A DNA stretch of 64,000 bases from Neptunitalea chrysea (GCF_027924145.1 NZ_BRVP01000008.1:1-64000), one strand, 5' to 3'. Positions 28,371 through 37,347 are shown, counted from the stretch's first letter. Program-made: numbers and translations. Notes: generated from the letters alone by a model not told the origin.

Positions 28371-28447
28371 ATAGAACTTAGGTGAGTCCGGTTCTTTTCT
28401 CCAGAAAGAATATCCTTTTTATTATAATTAATTCTTAAATTGTTGAA

Positions 28448-29092
28448 ATGAAGATTGTTGTTGCCAATAAATCTCATAGTAAATATGCTACTATCATTTG
28501 CGAAACTATGGCAGAATCAGCCAAGGTTCGTGGAACTGGTATTGCCAAAAGAACTCCAGAATATGTTATCACAAAAATGGAAAATAGCAATGCTGTTATA
28601 GCGTTAGAGGGCGATAAATTCGCTGGGTTTTGCTATATCGAAGTGTGGAGTCATGAAAAATTTGTGGCCAACTCTGGATTAATTGTGCACCCCGATTACA
28701 GAAATATGGGACTGGCAAAACGCATAAAAAAAGAGATTTTTAATTTATCAAGGGAAAAATTTCCCAAGGCCAAAATATTTGGTATTACCACCGGATTGGC
28801 TGTTATGAAAATTAACTACGAATTAGGTTATAAACCTGTAACCTTTTCAGAGTTAACCGATGATCCTACCTTCTGGAAAGGTTGCCAAACATGTAAAAAC
28901 TACGATATTTTACAGCGTACAGAACAAAAAATGTGTTTGTGTACTGGTATGCTTTATGATTCTGAGATAAAAAAAACAAAAAAAAATAAGCAAGCATCAC
29001 ACGATCATAGCTACGACAAAAAAGTATTACAACGATTAAAAAATATCAAACAACATTTATTCTTACCTAAAGAAAAAGAACACAAAAAATGA
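28448..29092 (+). CDS. GNAT acyltransferase, likely first step of arginine synthesis (ArgA-like)
   Basis: This 214-residue protein has a GNAT fold: strand 4 and the acyl-CoA loop appear as SGLIVHPDYRNMGLAKRIKKEIF, an R/QxxGxG/A-like segment at about 74-95. Being the first structural gene of the arg operon, it most likely makes N-acyl-glutamate (acetyl or succinyl) from glutamate and acyl-CoA, the step otherwise done by ArgA or ArgJ, neither of which is in the cluster. The C-terminal part has a cysteine cluster, CQTCKNYD then MCLCTGM, suggesting a metal site not usual in GNATs, followed by a lysine-rich tail. It overlaps argG by 4 bp (ATGA). Confidence 0.75.
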   Translation: MKIVVANKSHSKYATIICETMAESAKVRGTGIAKRTPEYVITKMENSNAVIALEGDKFAGFCYIEVWSHEKFVANSGLIVHPDYRNMGLAKRIKKEIFNLSREKFPKAKIFGITTGLAVMKINYELGYKPVTFSELTDDPTFWKGCQTCKNYDILQRTEQKMCLCTGMLYDSEIKKTKKNKQASHDHSYDKKVLQRLKNIKQHLFLPKEKEHKK

Positions 29093-30276
29093 AAAAACTA
29101 ATTTTAGCCTACAGTGGTGGTTTAGACACCTCATATTGCGCAAAATATTTATCTAAAGAAAAGGGTTTTGAAGTACATGCAGTTAGCGTAAATACTGGTG
29201 GTTTTTCTGAAACTGAAATTAAAATAATGGAAGAAAAAGCATATGCCATTGGTGTTGCTTCTTATGTAAGTATTAATGCTTTAACCTCTTTTTACCAAAA
29301 AGTAGTAAGATATTTAATTTACGGAAACATTCTTAAAAATAACACATATCCACTTTCTGTTAGTGCAGAACGTATAGTGCAAGCAATTGAAATTATTAAC
29401 CACGCTAAAAAAATTGGGGCTCAATATATTGCTCACGGTAGTACCGGTGCCGGTAATGACCAAGTAAGATTTGATATGATTTTTCAAATATTAGCTCCTG
29501 AAATTGAAATCATTACTCCAATTAGAGATTTACAATTATCTAGAGAGTCTGAAATAGCGTACCTAGAAGAAAACGGAATTGAATACAGCTGGGAAAAAGC
29601 AAAATATTCTATTAACAAAGGATTGTGGGGTACCAGTGTTGGAGGTAGTGAAACATTAACTTCTCACGGTACTTTACCAGAAGAAGCCTACCCTAGTCAA
29701 TTAGAGGAAACTACTCCTAAGAAAGTTGTATTAACCTTTACAAAAGGAGAACTTACGGCTATTGATGGAAATAAAAATGCACCTCAGATAAACATTCAGT
29801 TGTTAAGTGAAATGGCATCTAAATATGCTATTGGAAGAGATATACATGTAGGTGATACTATTATTGGTATTAAAGGTAGAGTTGGTTTTGAAGCCGCTGC
29901 TCCTATCATTATTATTAAAGCACACCATTTGTTAGAAAAACATGTACTTACTAAATGGCAACAACACCATAAAGAGTATTTAGCTAACTGGTACGGTATG
30001 TTATTACATGAAGGTCAATACCTTGATGAAGTAATGAGAAATATTGAGTCTTTTTTAGCCGACTCTCAGAAAAATGTATCAGGTGATGTATTTGCAACCT
30101 TATTACCATACAGATTCCAATTAGACGGTATTGCTTCTGAGCACGACTTAATGAATGCATCCTTTGGAAGTTATGGTGAAATGAATAAAGGATGGACAGC
30201 TGAAGATGCTAAAGGCTTTATTAAGCTTACTTCAAATCAGAACAAAATTTATTATCACGTAAACGGAGAGTTATGA
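29089..30276 (+). CDS. argG: Argininosuccinate synthase
   Basis: This 395-residue enzyme condenses citrulline and aspartate with ATP. The P-loop LAYSGGLDTSYCAKYL is at the N-terminus, with AHGSTGAGNDQVRFD and ISPIRD-like (ITPIRDLQLSRE) segments and SINKGLWGTSVGGSE following, all family signatures. It overlaps the GNAT gene and argC by 4 bp each (ATGA), so translation is coupled. Placing argG early in the cluster, directly behind the attenuator, is typical of flavobacterial arg operons. Confidence 0.96.
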   Translation: MKKLILAYSGGLDTSYCAKYLSKEKGFEVHAVSVNTGGFSETEIKIMEEKAYAIGVASYVSINALTSFYQKVVRYLIYGNILKNNTYPLSVSAERIVQAIEIINHAKKIGAQYIAHGSTGAGNDQVRFDMIFQILAPEIEIITPIRDLQLSRESEIAYLEENGIEYSWEKAKYSINKGLWGTSVGGSETLTSHGTLPEEAYPSQLEETTPKKVVLTFTKGELTAIDGNKNAPQINIQLLSEMASKYAIGRDIHVGDTIIGIKGRVGFEAAAPIIIIKAHHLLEKHVLTKWQQHHKEYLANWYGMLLHEGQYLDEVMRNIESFLADSQKNVSGDVFATLLPYRFQLDGIASEHDLMNASFGSYGEMNKGWTAEDAKGFIKLTSNQNKIYYHVNGEL

Positions 30277-31250
30277 TACAAGTTGGTATTGCAGGAAGTG
30301 CGGGATACACCGCAGGAGAACTTATAAGAATACTTTTAAATCATCCTAAAGCGGAAATTAATTTTGCTTATAGTACTTCTAACGCTGGTAATTTGGTAAG
30401 CAGTATTCATCAAGATTTAGAAGGTGAAACAAACCTTACATTTACAGACAAAGTAAACCCGAACGTGAATATAGTTTTCTTATGCTTAGGTCATGGAAAT
30501 TCTAAGAAATTCTTAGAGGCGAATACCTTTGCAGCGCATACTAAAGTACTTGATTTAAGTAACGATTTCCGTTTAGAAAAAGATGCTTCGTTTAACGGAA
30601 GAGATTTTGTATACGGGCTCCCTGAGTTTCAGAAACAAGAAATTATAAATGCTCATAACATTGCCAATCCGGGGTGTTTTGCTACCGCTATTCAGTTAGC
30701 GCTATTACCATTAGCTAATGAGAAGTTATTGCAGAATGATGTACATATACATGCGGTAACTGGTAGTACTGGTGCCGGACAATCGTTATCAGAAACGAGT
30801 CATTTTACATGGCGTAACAATAATTTCTCGTATTACAAGCCTTTTACACATCAGCATTTAGGTGAAATTTCAGAAACGTTGGTCTCATTACAAGGAGCCT
30901 TTTCTGAGGAATTAAACTTTATGCCTTACAGAGGCGATTTTACTAGAGGTATTTTTGTTACGGCATATACAAAATATGAAGGAAGTTTGGAAGAAGCTAA
31001 AGAGCTGTTTAAAACTTTCTATAAAGATGCTGTATTCACTACGGTTTCAGATACGCCATTACATTTAAAACAAGTAGTGAACACCAATAAATGTTTGCTA
31101 CATGTACACAAACACGAGAATAAAATTTTAATTACCAGTTGTATAGATAACTTATTAAAAGGTGCTAGCGGACAAGCAGTTCATAACATGAATCTAATGT
31201 TTGGACTAGAAGAAACTACAGGATTGCATTTAAAAGCAAGTTATTTTTAA
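30273..31250 (+). CDS. argC: N-acyl-gamma-glutamyl-phosphate reductase
   Basis: This 325-residue enzyme reduces the acyl-glutamyl phosphate with NADPH. The N-terminal Rossmann motif is GIAGSAGYTAGELIRIL. The catalytic cysteine is in NPGCFATAIQLALLPL, and the later histidine region has TGSTGAGQSLSETSHF and PFTHQHLGEI. In this operon the acyl group may be acetyl or succinyl, depending on the carbamoyltransferase (see argF'). It follows argG with a 4-bp overlap; a 40-bp gap precedes proC. Confidence 0.95.
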   Translation: MIQVGIAGSAGYTAGELIRILLNHPKAEINFAYSTSNAGNLVSSIHQDLEGETNLTFTDKVNPNVNIVFLCLGHGNSKKFLEANTFAAHTKVLDLSNDFRLEKDASFNGRDFVYGLPEFQKQEIINAHNIANPGCFATAIQLALLPLANEKLLQNDVHIHAVTGSTGAGQSLSETSHFTWRNNNFSYYKPFTHQHLGEISETLVSLQGAFSEELNFMPYRGDFTRGIFVTAYTKYEGSLEEAKELFKTFYKDAVFTTVSDTPLHLKQVVNTNKCLLHVHKHENKILITSCIDNLLKGASGQAVHNMNLMFGLEETTGLHLKASYF

Positions 31251-31290
31251 TCATTGATTTCTAATTAAAGGAAGCTAAACTTTTACTACC

Positions 31291-32085
31291 ATGAAAATAG
31301 CCATATTAGGAGCCGGAAATTTAGGATTGGCGATTGCCAAAGGACTCATTGTTAATAATGCCATTACTTCGCTATACCTTACCAAACGGTCTGTTTCTTC
31401 TATAGAAAATTATGCCGACTATGGCAATGTTTTCACTACTACAAGCAACAAAGAGGCGGTTGAAAAATCTGATATTATTTTATTAGCTGTTCAGCCAAGA
31501 CATTTAGAAGGTGTCTTACATGAAATTAAAGACATACTTACTGAAAAGCATGTACTGATCTCAACTGTAACCGGATTTAAAATACCGAAAATTGAAGCTA
31601 TTGTTGGTAGCGATCAATTTATTGTAAGAGCCATGCCAAATACCGCTATTTCAGTAGGTAAGTCTATGACATGTATTTGCTCTAATGAAAAAGGTAAAAA
31701 ACGTGTAAATGTTGCTATGGCTATTTTTAAACGTCTAGGAAATGCAATAGAGATTCCCGAAGAGCAAATGCAGGCAGCAACGGTAATATGCGCCAGCGGT
31801 ATTGCTTTTTGGATGCGTTTGATACGAGCTACGACACAAGGGGCTATTCAGTTAGGATTTGAATCTAATGAAGCGCTGGAAATGTCTATGCACACCTGTT
31901 TAGGTGCAGCTAGCTTATTGGTAGAGTCAGGACATCATCCCGAACAAGAAATTGACCGTGTAACCACTCCAGGAGGTTGTACCATAGAAGGCCTTAACGA
32001 AATGGAACACGAAGGGTTAAGCTCCTCGTTAATTAAAGGTCTAATTGCTTCTTTTGATAAAATCAATCAAATTTCTAAATCGTAA
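31291..32085 (+). CDS. proC: Pyrroline-5-carboxylate reductase
   Basis: This 264-residue NAD(P)H-dependent enzyme makes proline from pyrroline-5-carboxylate. The dinucleotide fold is MKIAILGAGNLGLAIAKGL, the middle has FIVRAMPNTAISVGKSMT, and the C-terminal signature VTTPGGCTIEGLNEME is clear. Its place inside the arginine operon links proline and arginine synthesis, since both derive from glutamate semialdehyde or ornithine. It sits 2 bp from argD, so it is not a chance neighbour. Confidence 0.93.
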   Translation: MKIAILGAGNLGLAIAKGLIVNNAITSLYLTKRSVSSIENYADYGNVFTTTSNKEAVEKSDIILLAVQPRHLEGVLHEIKDILTEKHVLISTVTGFKIPKIEAIVGSDQFIVRAMPNTAISVGKSMTCICSNEKGKKRVNVAMAIFKRLGNAIEIPEEQMQAATVICASGIAFWMRLIRATTQGAIQLGFESNEALEMSMHTCLGAASLLVESGHHPEQEIDRVTTPGGCTIEGLNEMEHEGLSSSLIKGLIASFDKINQISKS

Positions 32086-32087
32086 GT

Positions 32088-33221
32088 ATGAAACTATTTA
32101 ATGTTTACCCATTATATGATATCACCCCTGTAAAAGGTAACGATGTATTTGTTTATGACAACAAAGGTGTTGAATATTTAGACCTGTACGGAGGGCATGC
32201 TGTAATTTCTATTGGGCATGCGCATCCTAAATATGTTTCTAATATTCAGGAACAAGTTGCTAAACTAGGGTTTTACTCTAACGCTATACACAATCCGTTA
32301 CAGAAGGAATTAGCGGAAAAACTCGGAGAATTGTCTGGTTGTGATTCGTATAACCTATTCTTATGTAATTCAGGTGCAGAAGCAAATGAGAATGCGCTCA
32401 AAGTAGCCTCGTTTGTTACCGGTAAATCTAGAGTGATTTCGTTTAGAAATTCTTTTCACGGAAGAACCTCAGCAACCGTTGCCGCAACTGATAATCCAAA
32501 AATTGTTGCCCCAATCAATGCCCAACAAAAAGTTACCTTTTTAGAACTTGGAGATATTGACAGTGTTAAAACAGAACTTGAAAAAGGAGATGTTTGTGCT
32601 GTTATTTTAGAGTTTATTCAAGGGGTTGGTGGTTTAGATGAAACCACTGCTGAATTTTATGAAAACGTAGATACGCTTTGTAAAGCAAACAACACCTTTT
32701 TAATAGCAGACGAAGTACAAGCAGGATACGGTAGAACCGGAAACTTTTTCGCCTTTCAGGCATACAATGTAACGCCTGATGTGATCTCCATGGCAAAAGG
32801 AATGGGGAACGGATTCCCTATTGGTGGGATTTTATTACATCCTTCTATTGAGGCATGGTTTGGAATGTTAGGTACTACTTTTGGTGGTAACCACCTGGCC
32901 TGCGCTGCCGGAATTGCTGTATTAGATGTAATGAAGGATGAAAGCCTTATGGAACATGTAAAAGTGCTTTCTGAATATTTTAAGAAAAAAGCAACTGAAA
33001 TTCCAGGGGTTAAAACCATCAAAGGACGTGGATTGATGCTTGGTTTAGAATTTGATTTTGAAGTAGCTGAACTACGTAAAAAGCTTATCTACGATTATCA
33101 TATTTTCACTGGTAGTGCTAAAAACAAAAAGTTATTACGTATTCTACCTCCGTTAACTGTTCAGAAAGAACATATTGATACTTTTTTAACTGCCTTAAAA
33201 TCGATTTTGCAGCCCGTATAA
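32088..33221 (+). CDS. argD: N-acyl-ornithine aminotransferase
   Basis: This 377-residue class III PLP aminotransferase has the N-terminal DNKGVEYLDLYGGHAV, the phosphate-binding CNSGAEANENALKVA, SFHGRTSATVAATD, and the cofactor region FLIADEVQAGYGRTG followed by the PLP lysine in ISMAKGMGNGFPIGG. It converts N-acyl-glutamate semialdehyde to N-acyl-ornithine. In the operon it precedes the acyl-ornithine carbamoyltransferase, matching the pathway order. Confidence 0.94.
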   Translation: MKLFNVYPLYDITPVKGNDVFVYDNKGVEYLDLYGGHAVISIGHAHPKYVSNIQEQVAKLGFYSNAIHNPLQKELAEKLGELSGCDSYNLFLCNSGAEANENALKVASFVTGKSRVISFRNSFHGRTSATVAATDNPKIVAPINAQQKVTFLELGDIDSVKTELEKGDVCAVILEFIQGVGGLDETTAEFYENVDTLCKANNTFLIADEVQAGYGRTGNFFAFQAYNVTPDVISMAKGMGNGFPIGGILLHPSIEAWFGMLGTTFGGNHLACAAGIAVLDVMKDESLMEHVKVLSEYFKKKATEIPGVKTIKGRGLMLGLEFDFEVAELRKKLIYDYHIFTGSAKNKKLLRILPPLTVQKEHIDTFLTALKSILQPV

Positions 33222-33242
33222 TATGAAATTGACAACGTAAAA

Positions 33243-34193
33243 ATGAAAGAATATTTAGATATATCAGATATTAACAACCTCCACGAAATAATAGATGAAG
33301 CTATTTCATTAAAAAAAGCCCCGTATTCTTTTGAGGAATTGGGCAAACATAAAACTATTGGACTATTGTTTTTTAACTCTAGTCTACGTACCAGACTAAG
33401 CACACAAAAAGCAGCCCAACAATTGGGGATGCATTGTATTGTAATAAATTTTGGTGCAGATGCCTGGGGATTAGAATTTGAAGATGGTACTGTTATGAAT
33501 GGTAGCACCACTGAACACATCAAAGAAGCCGCTGCCGTTATATCTCAATATTGTGATATTATAGCTATTAGAGCCTTCCCTACATTAACTGATAAGGAAA
33601 AAGATTTATCGGAGCATGTGCTAAACAACTTTAAGAAATACGGTAGTGTACCTATTGTGAATATGGAAAGTGCTACGGCACATCCTTTACAGGCTTTAGC
33701 AGATGCTATTACCATAACCGAACTTAAAAAAACAGCTAAACCTAAGGTGGTTTTAAGTTGGGCTCCGCATCCTAAAGCACTACCCCATGCCGTAGCTAAT
33801 TCGTTTACAAAAATGATGCAACGTATGGATGTTGATTTTGTGATTACCCACCCTGAAGGATATGAATTAAATCCGGAAGTGACCAAGGATACGCCTATTG
33901 TGTACGATCAGGAAGAAGCTTTTAAAGATGCCGATTTTATCTATGTGAAAAACTGGAGTAATTACAAGGAGTATGGTAAAGTAGTAAATAACGATCCAAG
34001 CTGGACCATCTCTAACAAACAAATGGCTGTTACCAATAACGCTAAGTTTATGCACTGTCTTCCGGTACGTAGAAATGTAATTGTAGCCGATGAAGTGATA
34101 GACAGTGATGCTTCTGTAGTTATTGAACAAGCTAACAACCGTACTTATTCAGCGCAAGTAGTTTTAAAAAGAATTTTAGAGCATTTAAAATAA
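33243..34193 (+). CDS. argF': N-acyl-ornithine carbamoyltransferase (ArgF' type)
   Basis: This 316-residue enzyme belongs to the N-acetyl/N-succinyl-ornithine carbamoyltransferase branch rather than ordinary ornithine carbamoyltransferase. The carbamoyl-phosphate site is FFNSSLRTRLSTQ (44-56), with MESATAHPLQALAD, SWAPHPKALPHAV, ITHPEGYEL and MHCLPVRRN following. By family knowledge, position 90 (Bacteroides fragilis numbering) decides acyl specificity: Pro90 prefers succinyl-ornithine, while the corresponding Glu92 of Xanthomonas prefers acetyl. An ungapped alignment here gives Thr90 in NGSTTEHIKEA, so the substrate cannot be assigned. The pathway must deacylate N-acyl-citrulline afterwards, a job for the downstream argE. 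Confidence 0.93.
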   Translation: MKEYLDISDINNLHEIIDEAISLKKAPYSFEELGKHKTIGLLFFNSSLRTRLSTQKAAQQLGMHCIVINFGADAWGLEFEDGTVMNGSTTEHIKEAAAVISQYCDIIAIRAFPTLTDKEKDLSEHVLNNFKKYGSVPIVNMESATAHPLQALADAITITELKKTAKPKVVLSWAPHPKALPHAVANSFTKMMQRMDVDFVITHPEGYELNPEVTKDTPIVYDQEEAFKDADFIYVKNWSNYKEYGKVVNNDPSWTISNKQMAVTNNAKFMHCLPVRRNVIVADEVIDSDASVVIEQANNRTYSAQVVLKRILEHLK

Positions 34194-34197
34194 ACCC

Positions 34198-34974
34198 ATG
34201 GAACTAAAAATCATTAAAATAGGTGGAAACGTAATAGAAAATGAAACGGCTCTAGAAGCCTTCATTACCGATTTTGCAGCTGTTAAAGGACCCAAAATTT
34301 TGGTTCATGGTGGTGGTAAATTAGCCACACAATTAGCTGAAAAAATAGGAATTGAAACTACTATGGTAGAAGGTCGCCGTATTACAGATGCTGAAACTCT
34401 AAAGGTTATTACCATGGTATATGGTGGTTTTGCTAATAAAAACATTGTTGCCAAATTACAAGGGAATGGCTGTAACGCTATTGGTTTGTCAGGTGCAGAT
34501 GGTAATGCCATACAGGCTATAAAACGCCCTGTTAAAACTATTGATTACGGTTATGTAGGCGATGTTACAGGGATTAGCGAACAAACCATTGATGCCTTAT
34601 TAAAAAGTGGATTAACACCTGTATTCTGTGCTATCACCCATGATGGTAACGGTCAGCTTTTTAATACCAATGCCGATACCATAGCTGCTACCATTGCGGT
34701 AGGGATGAGCAATATTTATAACACTGCTCTTTACTATTGTTTTGAGAAAAATGGGGTGATGAAAGATATTAATAATGAAGATTCAGTTATTGAACATATT
34801 AACACTGAAAATTACCCAACACTATTAGCGGAAAAGATTGTTACTGAAGGAATGATTCCTAAATTGTACAATGCTTTTGAAGCCTTAAAACAAAATGTAA
34901 AAAAGGTTTGTATTGGCAATACAAAAATGATTGTAGAAAACAGCCAACAAAAACACACAACAATTACGTTATGA
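34198..34974 (+). CDS. argB: N-acyl-glutamate kinase
   Basis: This 258-residue amino-acid kinase has the opening IIKIGGNVIENE, the phosphate loop LVHGGGKLATQLAEK and, near the end, FNTNADTIAATIAVGM and a nucleotide-binding KNGVMKDINNED. It phosphorylates N-acyl-glutamate, the step before argC. It overlaps argE by 4 bp (ATGA at 34971-34974), so translation is coupled. Confidence 0.94.
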   Translation: MELKIIKIGGNVIENETALEAFITDFAAVKGPKILVHGGGKLATQLAEKIGIETTMVEGRRITDAETLKVITMVYGGFANKNIVAKLQGNGCNAIGLSGADGNAIQAIKRPVKTIDYGYVGDVTGISEQTIDALLKSGLTPVFCAITHDGNGQLFNTNADTIAATIAVGMSNIYNTALYYCFEKNGVMKDINNEDSVIEHINTENYPTLLAEKIVTEGMIPKLYNAFEALKQNVKKVCIGNTKMIVENSQQKHTTITL

Positions 34975-36038
34975 TTATTCAGGAACATTTAACCGAACAA
35001 GCCACCGAGCTACTGAGACAACTAATAGAGACTCCTTCATTTTCATCTGAAGAGGAAGGTACTGCTGCTCTTATTGAAAAATGGCTTACCAAATTCGATA
35101 TTCCTTTTCAACGCAAGCAACATAATATTTATGCATTTAATAAACATTATAAAGAGGGTAAACCTTTATTATTATTAAACTCCCACCATGATACCGTAAA
35201 GCCAAATACGGGCTATACCAAAGATCCGTTTAAAGTTATTGAAGAAGACGGTAAATTATACGGTTTGGGAAGTAACGATGCTGGAGGATGTTTAGTAAGC
35301 TTGCTTGCAACCTTTGTTCATTTCTATGAAAAAGAAAATCTATCGCATAACATCGTAATTGTAGCGTCCGCTGAAGAAGAAAGTTCTGGTCCTAATGGTT
35401 TAAACAGTATGTTAACACATTTACCAAAAATTGATGTAGCCATTGTTGGAGAACCTACCCTAATGAATCTAGCAATAGCTGAAAAAGGATTGTTGGTATT
35501 TGATGCCGTGGTAAAAGGAACTCCTAGTCATGCGGCACATCCTAACAACAATAATGCTATCTACAATTGTATAGACGTTTTAAAATGGTTTGAACAGAAG
35601 AAATTTGAGAACGTATCTGAGGTATTAGGAGAAGTAAAACTCACTGTTACTCAAATTAAAGCAGGTAAACAACATAATGTAGTACCGGCAGAAGTAGAAT
35701 TGGTAATAGATGTAAGAGTAAACGATAAATATACCAATGCAGAAATAGCAGAAATTTTAGCTAGAGAAGCACCATGTGAAGTAAAAGCACGATCGTTACG
35801 CTTAAACTCGTCTTCTATAAATAAAAAGCACGATTTGGTAAAAGCTGGTATTGCTTTAGGTAGAGTAACCTATGGCTCTCCTACCCTTTCAGATCAATCG
35901 GTATTATCATGCCAGTCTTTAAAGTTAGGCCCTGGAGATTCTACCCGATCGCACTCAGCAGATGAATTCATCTATCTTCATGAAATTGAAGAAGGAATTG
36001 ATCTTTACATTAAAATTTTAAGCACCTTTTTACAATAA
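34971..36038 (+). CDS. argE: M20-family deacylase, N-acyl-citrulline/ornithine deacetylase (ArgE-like)
   Basis: This M20 metallopeptidase (355 residues from the chosen start) has the metal-binding motifs NSHHDTVKP (His, Asp), YGLGSNDAGGCLVS (Asp) and SAEEESSGPNGL (the Glu pair), then GEPTLMNLAIAEKGLL. With the ArgF'-type carbamoyltransferase its natural substrate should be N-acyl-citrulline. I use the ATG at 34971, which overlaps the argB stop; the upstream in-frame ATG at 34908 lies well inside argB and adds unrelated residues. It is 5 bp from argH. Confidence 0.9.
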   Translation: MIIQEHLTEQATELLRQLIETPSFSSEEEGTAALIEKWLTKFDIPFQRKQHNIYAFNKHYKEGKPLLLLNSHHDTVKPNTGYTKDPFKVIEEDGKLYGLGSNDAGGCLVSLLATFVHFYEKENLSHNIVIVASAEEESSGPNGLNSMLTHLPKIDVAIVGEPTLMNLAIAEKGLLVFDAVVKGTPSHAAHPNNNNAIYNCIDVLKWFEQKKFENVSEVLGEVKLTVTQIKAGKQHNVVPAEVELVIDVRVNDKYTNAEIAEILAREAPCEVKARSLRLNSSSINKKHDLVKAGIALGRVTYGSPTLSDQSVLSCQSLKLGPGDSTRSHSADEFIYLHEIEEGIDLYIKILSTFLQ

Positions 36039-36043
36039 TTATT

Positions 36044-37330
36044 ATGAAACTTTGGGATAAAGGTTTTAGTACCGATAAAAAAATAGACCATTTTACCGTT
36101 GGTAATGACAGACAACTAGACTTATTACTAGGCAAATACGATGTGCAAGCATCTAAAGCACATGCTAAGATGTTAGGCAACATTGGCATTTTAACCACTA
36201 AGGAAACACTGGATGTTATTTTAGCCTTAGATGAAATAGCTATTACTATTGACAATGATGAGTTTACTATTGAGGATACGTTTGAAGATATGCATTCTAA
36301 GATAGAATTTCTATTAGTTCAAAAATTAGGAGATACCGGAAAAAAAATACATACAGCTCGCTCAAGAAACGATCAGGTTTTAGTGGCGGTTCATTTGTAC
36401 CTAAAAGAGGAAATAAACGAAATAAAGGTGCAAGTTAAAGAGCTATTTAATCTACTTATGAGTAATGCTGAAGCCTATAAAGACATTCTTATACCTGGCT
36501 ATACCCATTTACAGGTAGCTATGCCTTCTTCGTTTGGGTTATGGTTTTCGGCGTATGCAGAAAGCTTAATAGACGATGTATACTTTTTAAATGCAGCCTT
36601 TAAAGTTGTAGATCAAAACCCTTTAGGAAGTGCAGCCGGGTATGGTAGTTCTTTCAATATCAACAGAACCTTCACTACTAAAGAACTTGACTTTACGACG
36701 ATGAAATACAATGTAGTGGCTGCACAAATGAGTAGAGGTAAATCTGAGAAAAGCACAGCCTTTGCGGTGAGTAGTATTGCTGCTACCCTGGCTAAAATGA
36801 GTATGGACATTTGTTTGTATATGAGTCAGAACTTTAACTTTATAAGCTTCCCAGATGAGCTTACCACCGGAAGTAGTATTATGCCTCATAAGAAAAATCC
36901 AGATGTATTTGAATTGATTAGAGGGAAATGCAATGTATTACAAGGACTACCTCAACAACTAGCCTTATTAACAACCAATTTACCAAGTGGCTATCATAGA
37001 GATTTACAGCTATCTAAAGAGCTATTGGTACCAGCTTTACAAGAGTTAAAATCGTGTTTAGAAATGGCGGTATTTACACTTCGGGATATTAAAATAAATA
37101 CCAATATCTTAAACGATTCTAAATACAATTATTTATTTAGCGTAGATACCTTAAACAAGTTGGTTCAAGACGGTATGCCGTTTAGAGATGCCTATAAAAA
37201 AATAGGTATGGAAATTCAAAAAGGACATTTTGTTCCTGATAAAAATGTACATCATACCCACGAAGGTAGTATTGGAAATCTTTGTTTAGAAGATATTCAA
37301 CACAAAATGGAATTGGCTCTAAAATTATGA
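36044..37330 (+). CDS. argH: Argininosuccinate lyase
   Basis: This 428-residue member of the fumarase/aspartase superfamily cleaves argininosuccinate to arginine and fumarate. It contains HTARSRNDQVLVA, PGYTHLQVAMPSSFGLW and the superfamily signature TGSSIMPHKKNPDVFE with its catalytic-loop serine. It is the last gene of the arg operon. An imperfect 18-bp inverted repeat at 37348-37398 follows and may end transcription. Confidence 0.95.
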   Translation: MKLWDKGFSTDKKIDHFTVGNDRQLDLLLGKYDVQASKAHAKMLGNIGILTTKETLDVILALDEIAITIDNDEFTIEDTFEDMHSKIEFLLVQKLGDTGKKIHTARSRNDQVLVAVHLYLKEEINEIKVQVKELFNLLMSNAEAYKDILIPGYTHLQVAMPSSFGLWFSAYAESLIDDVYFLNAAFKVVDQNPLGSAAGYGSSFNINRTFTTKELDFTTMKYNVVAAQMSRGKSEKSTAFAVSSIAATLAKMSMDICLYMSQNFNFISFPDELTTGSSIMPHKKNPDVFELIRGKCNVLQGLPQQLALLTTNLPSGYHRDLQLSKELLVPALQELKSCLEMAVFTLRDIKINTNILNDSKYNYLFSVDTLNKLVQDGMPFRDAYKKIGMEIQKGHFVPDKNVHHTHEGSIGNLCLEDIQHKMELALKL

Positions 37331-37347
37331 TTTTCAAAATTTTAATA

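Noticed and set aside
34908-34970. Upstream start for argE inside argB
   Set aside because: The ATG at 34971 overlaps the argB stop as ATGA, the same coupling seen at the other junctions, and starts at the conserved part of the protein.
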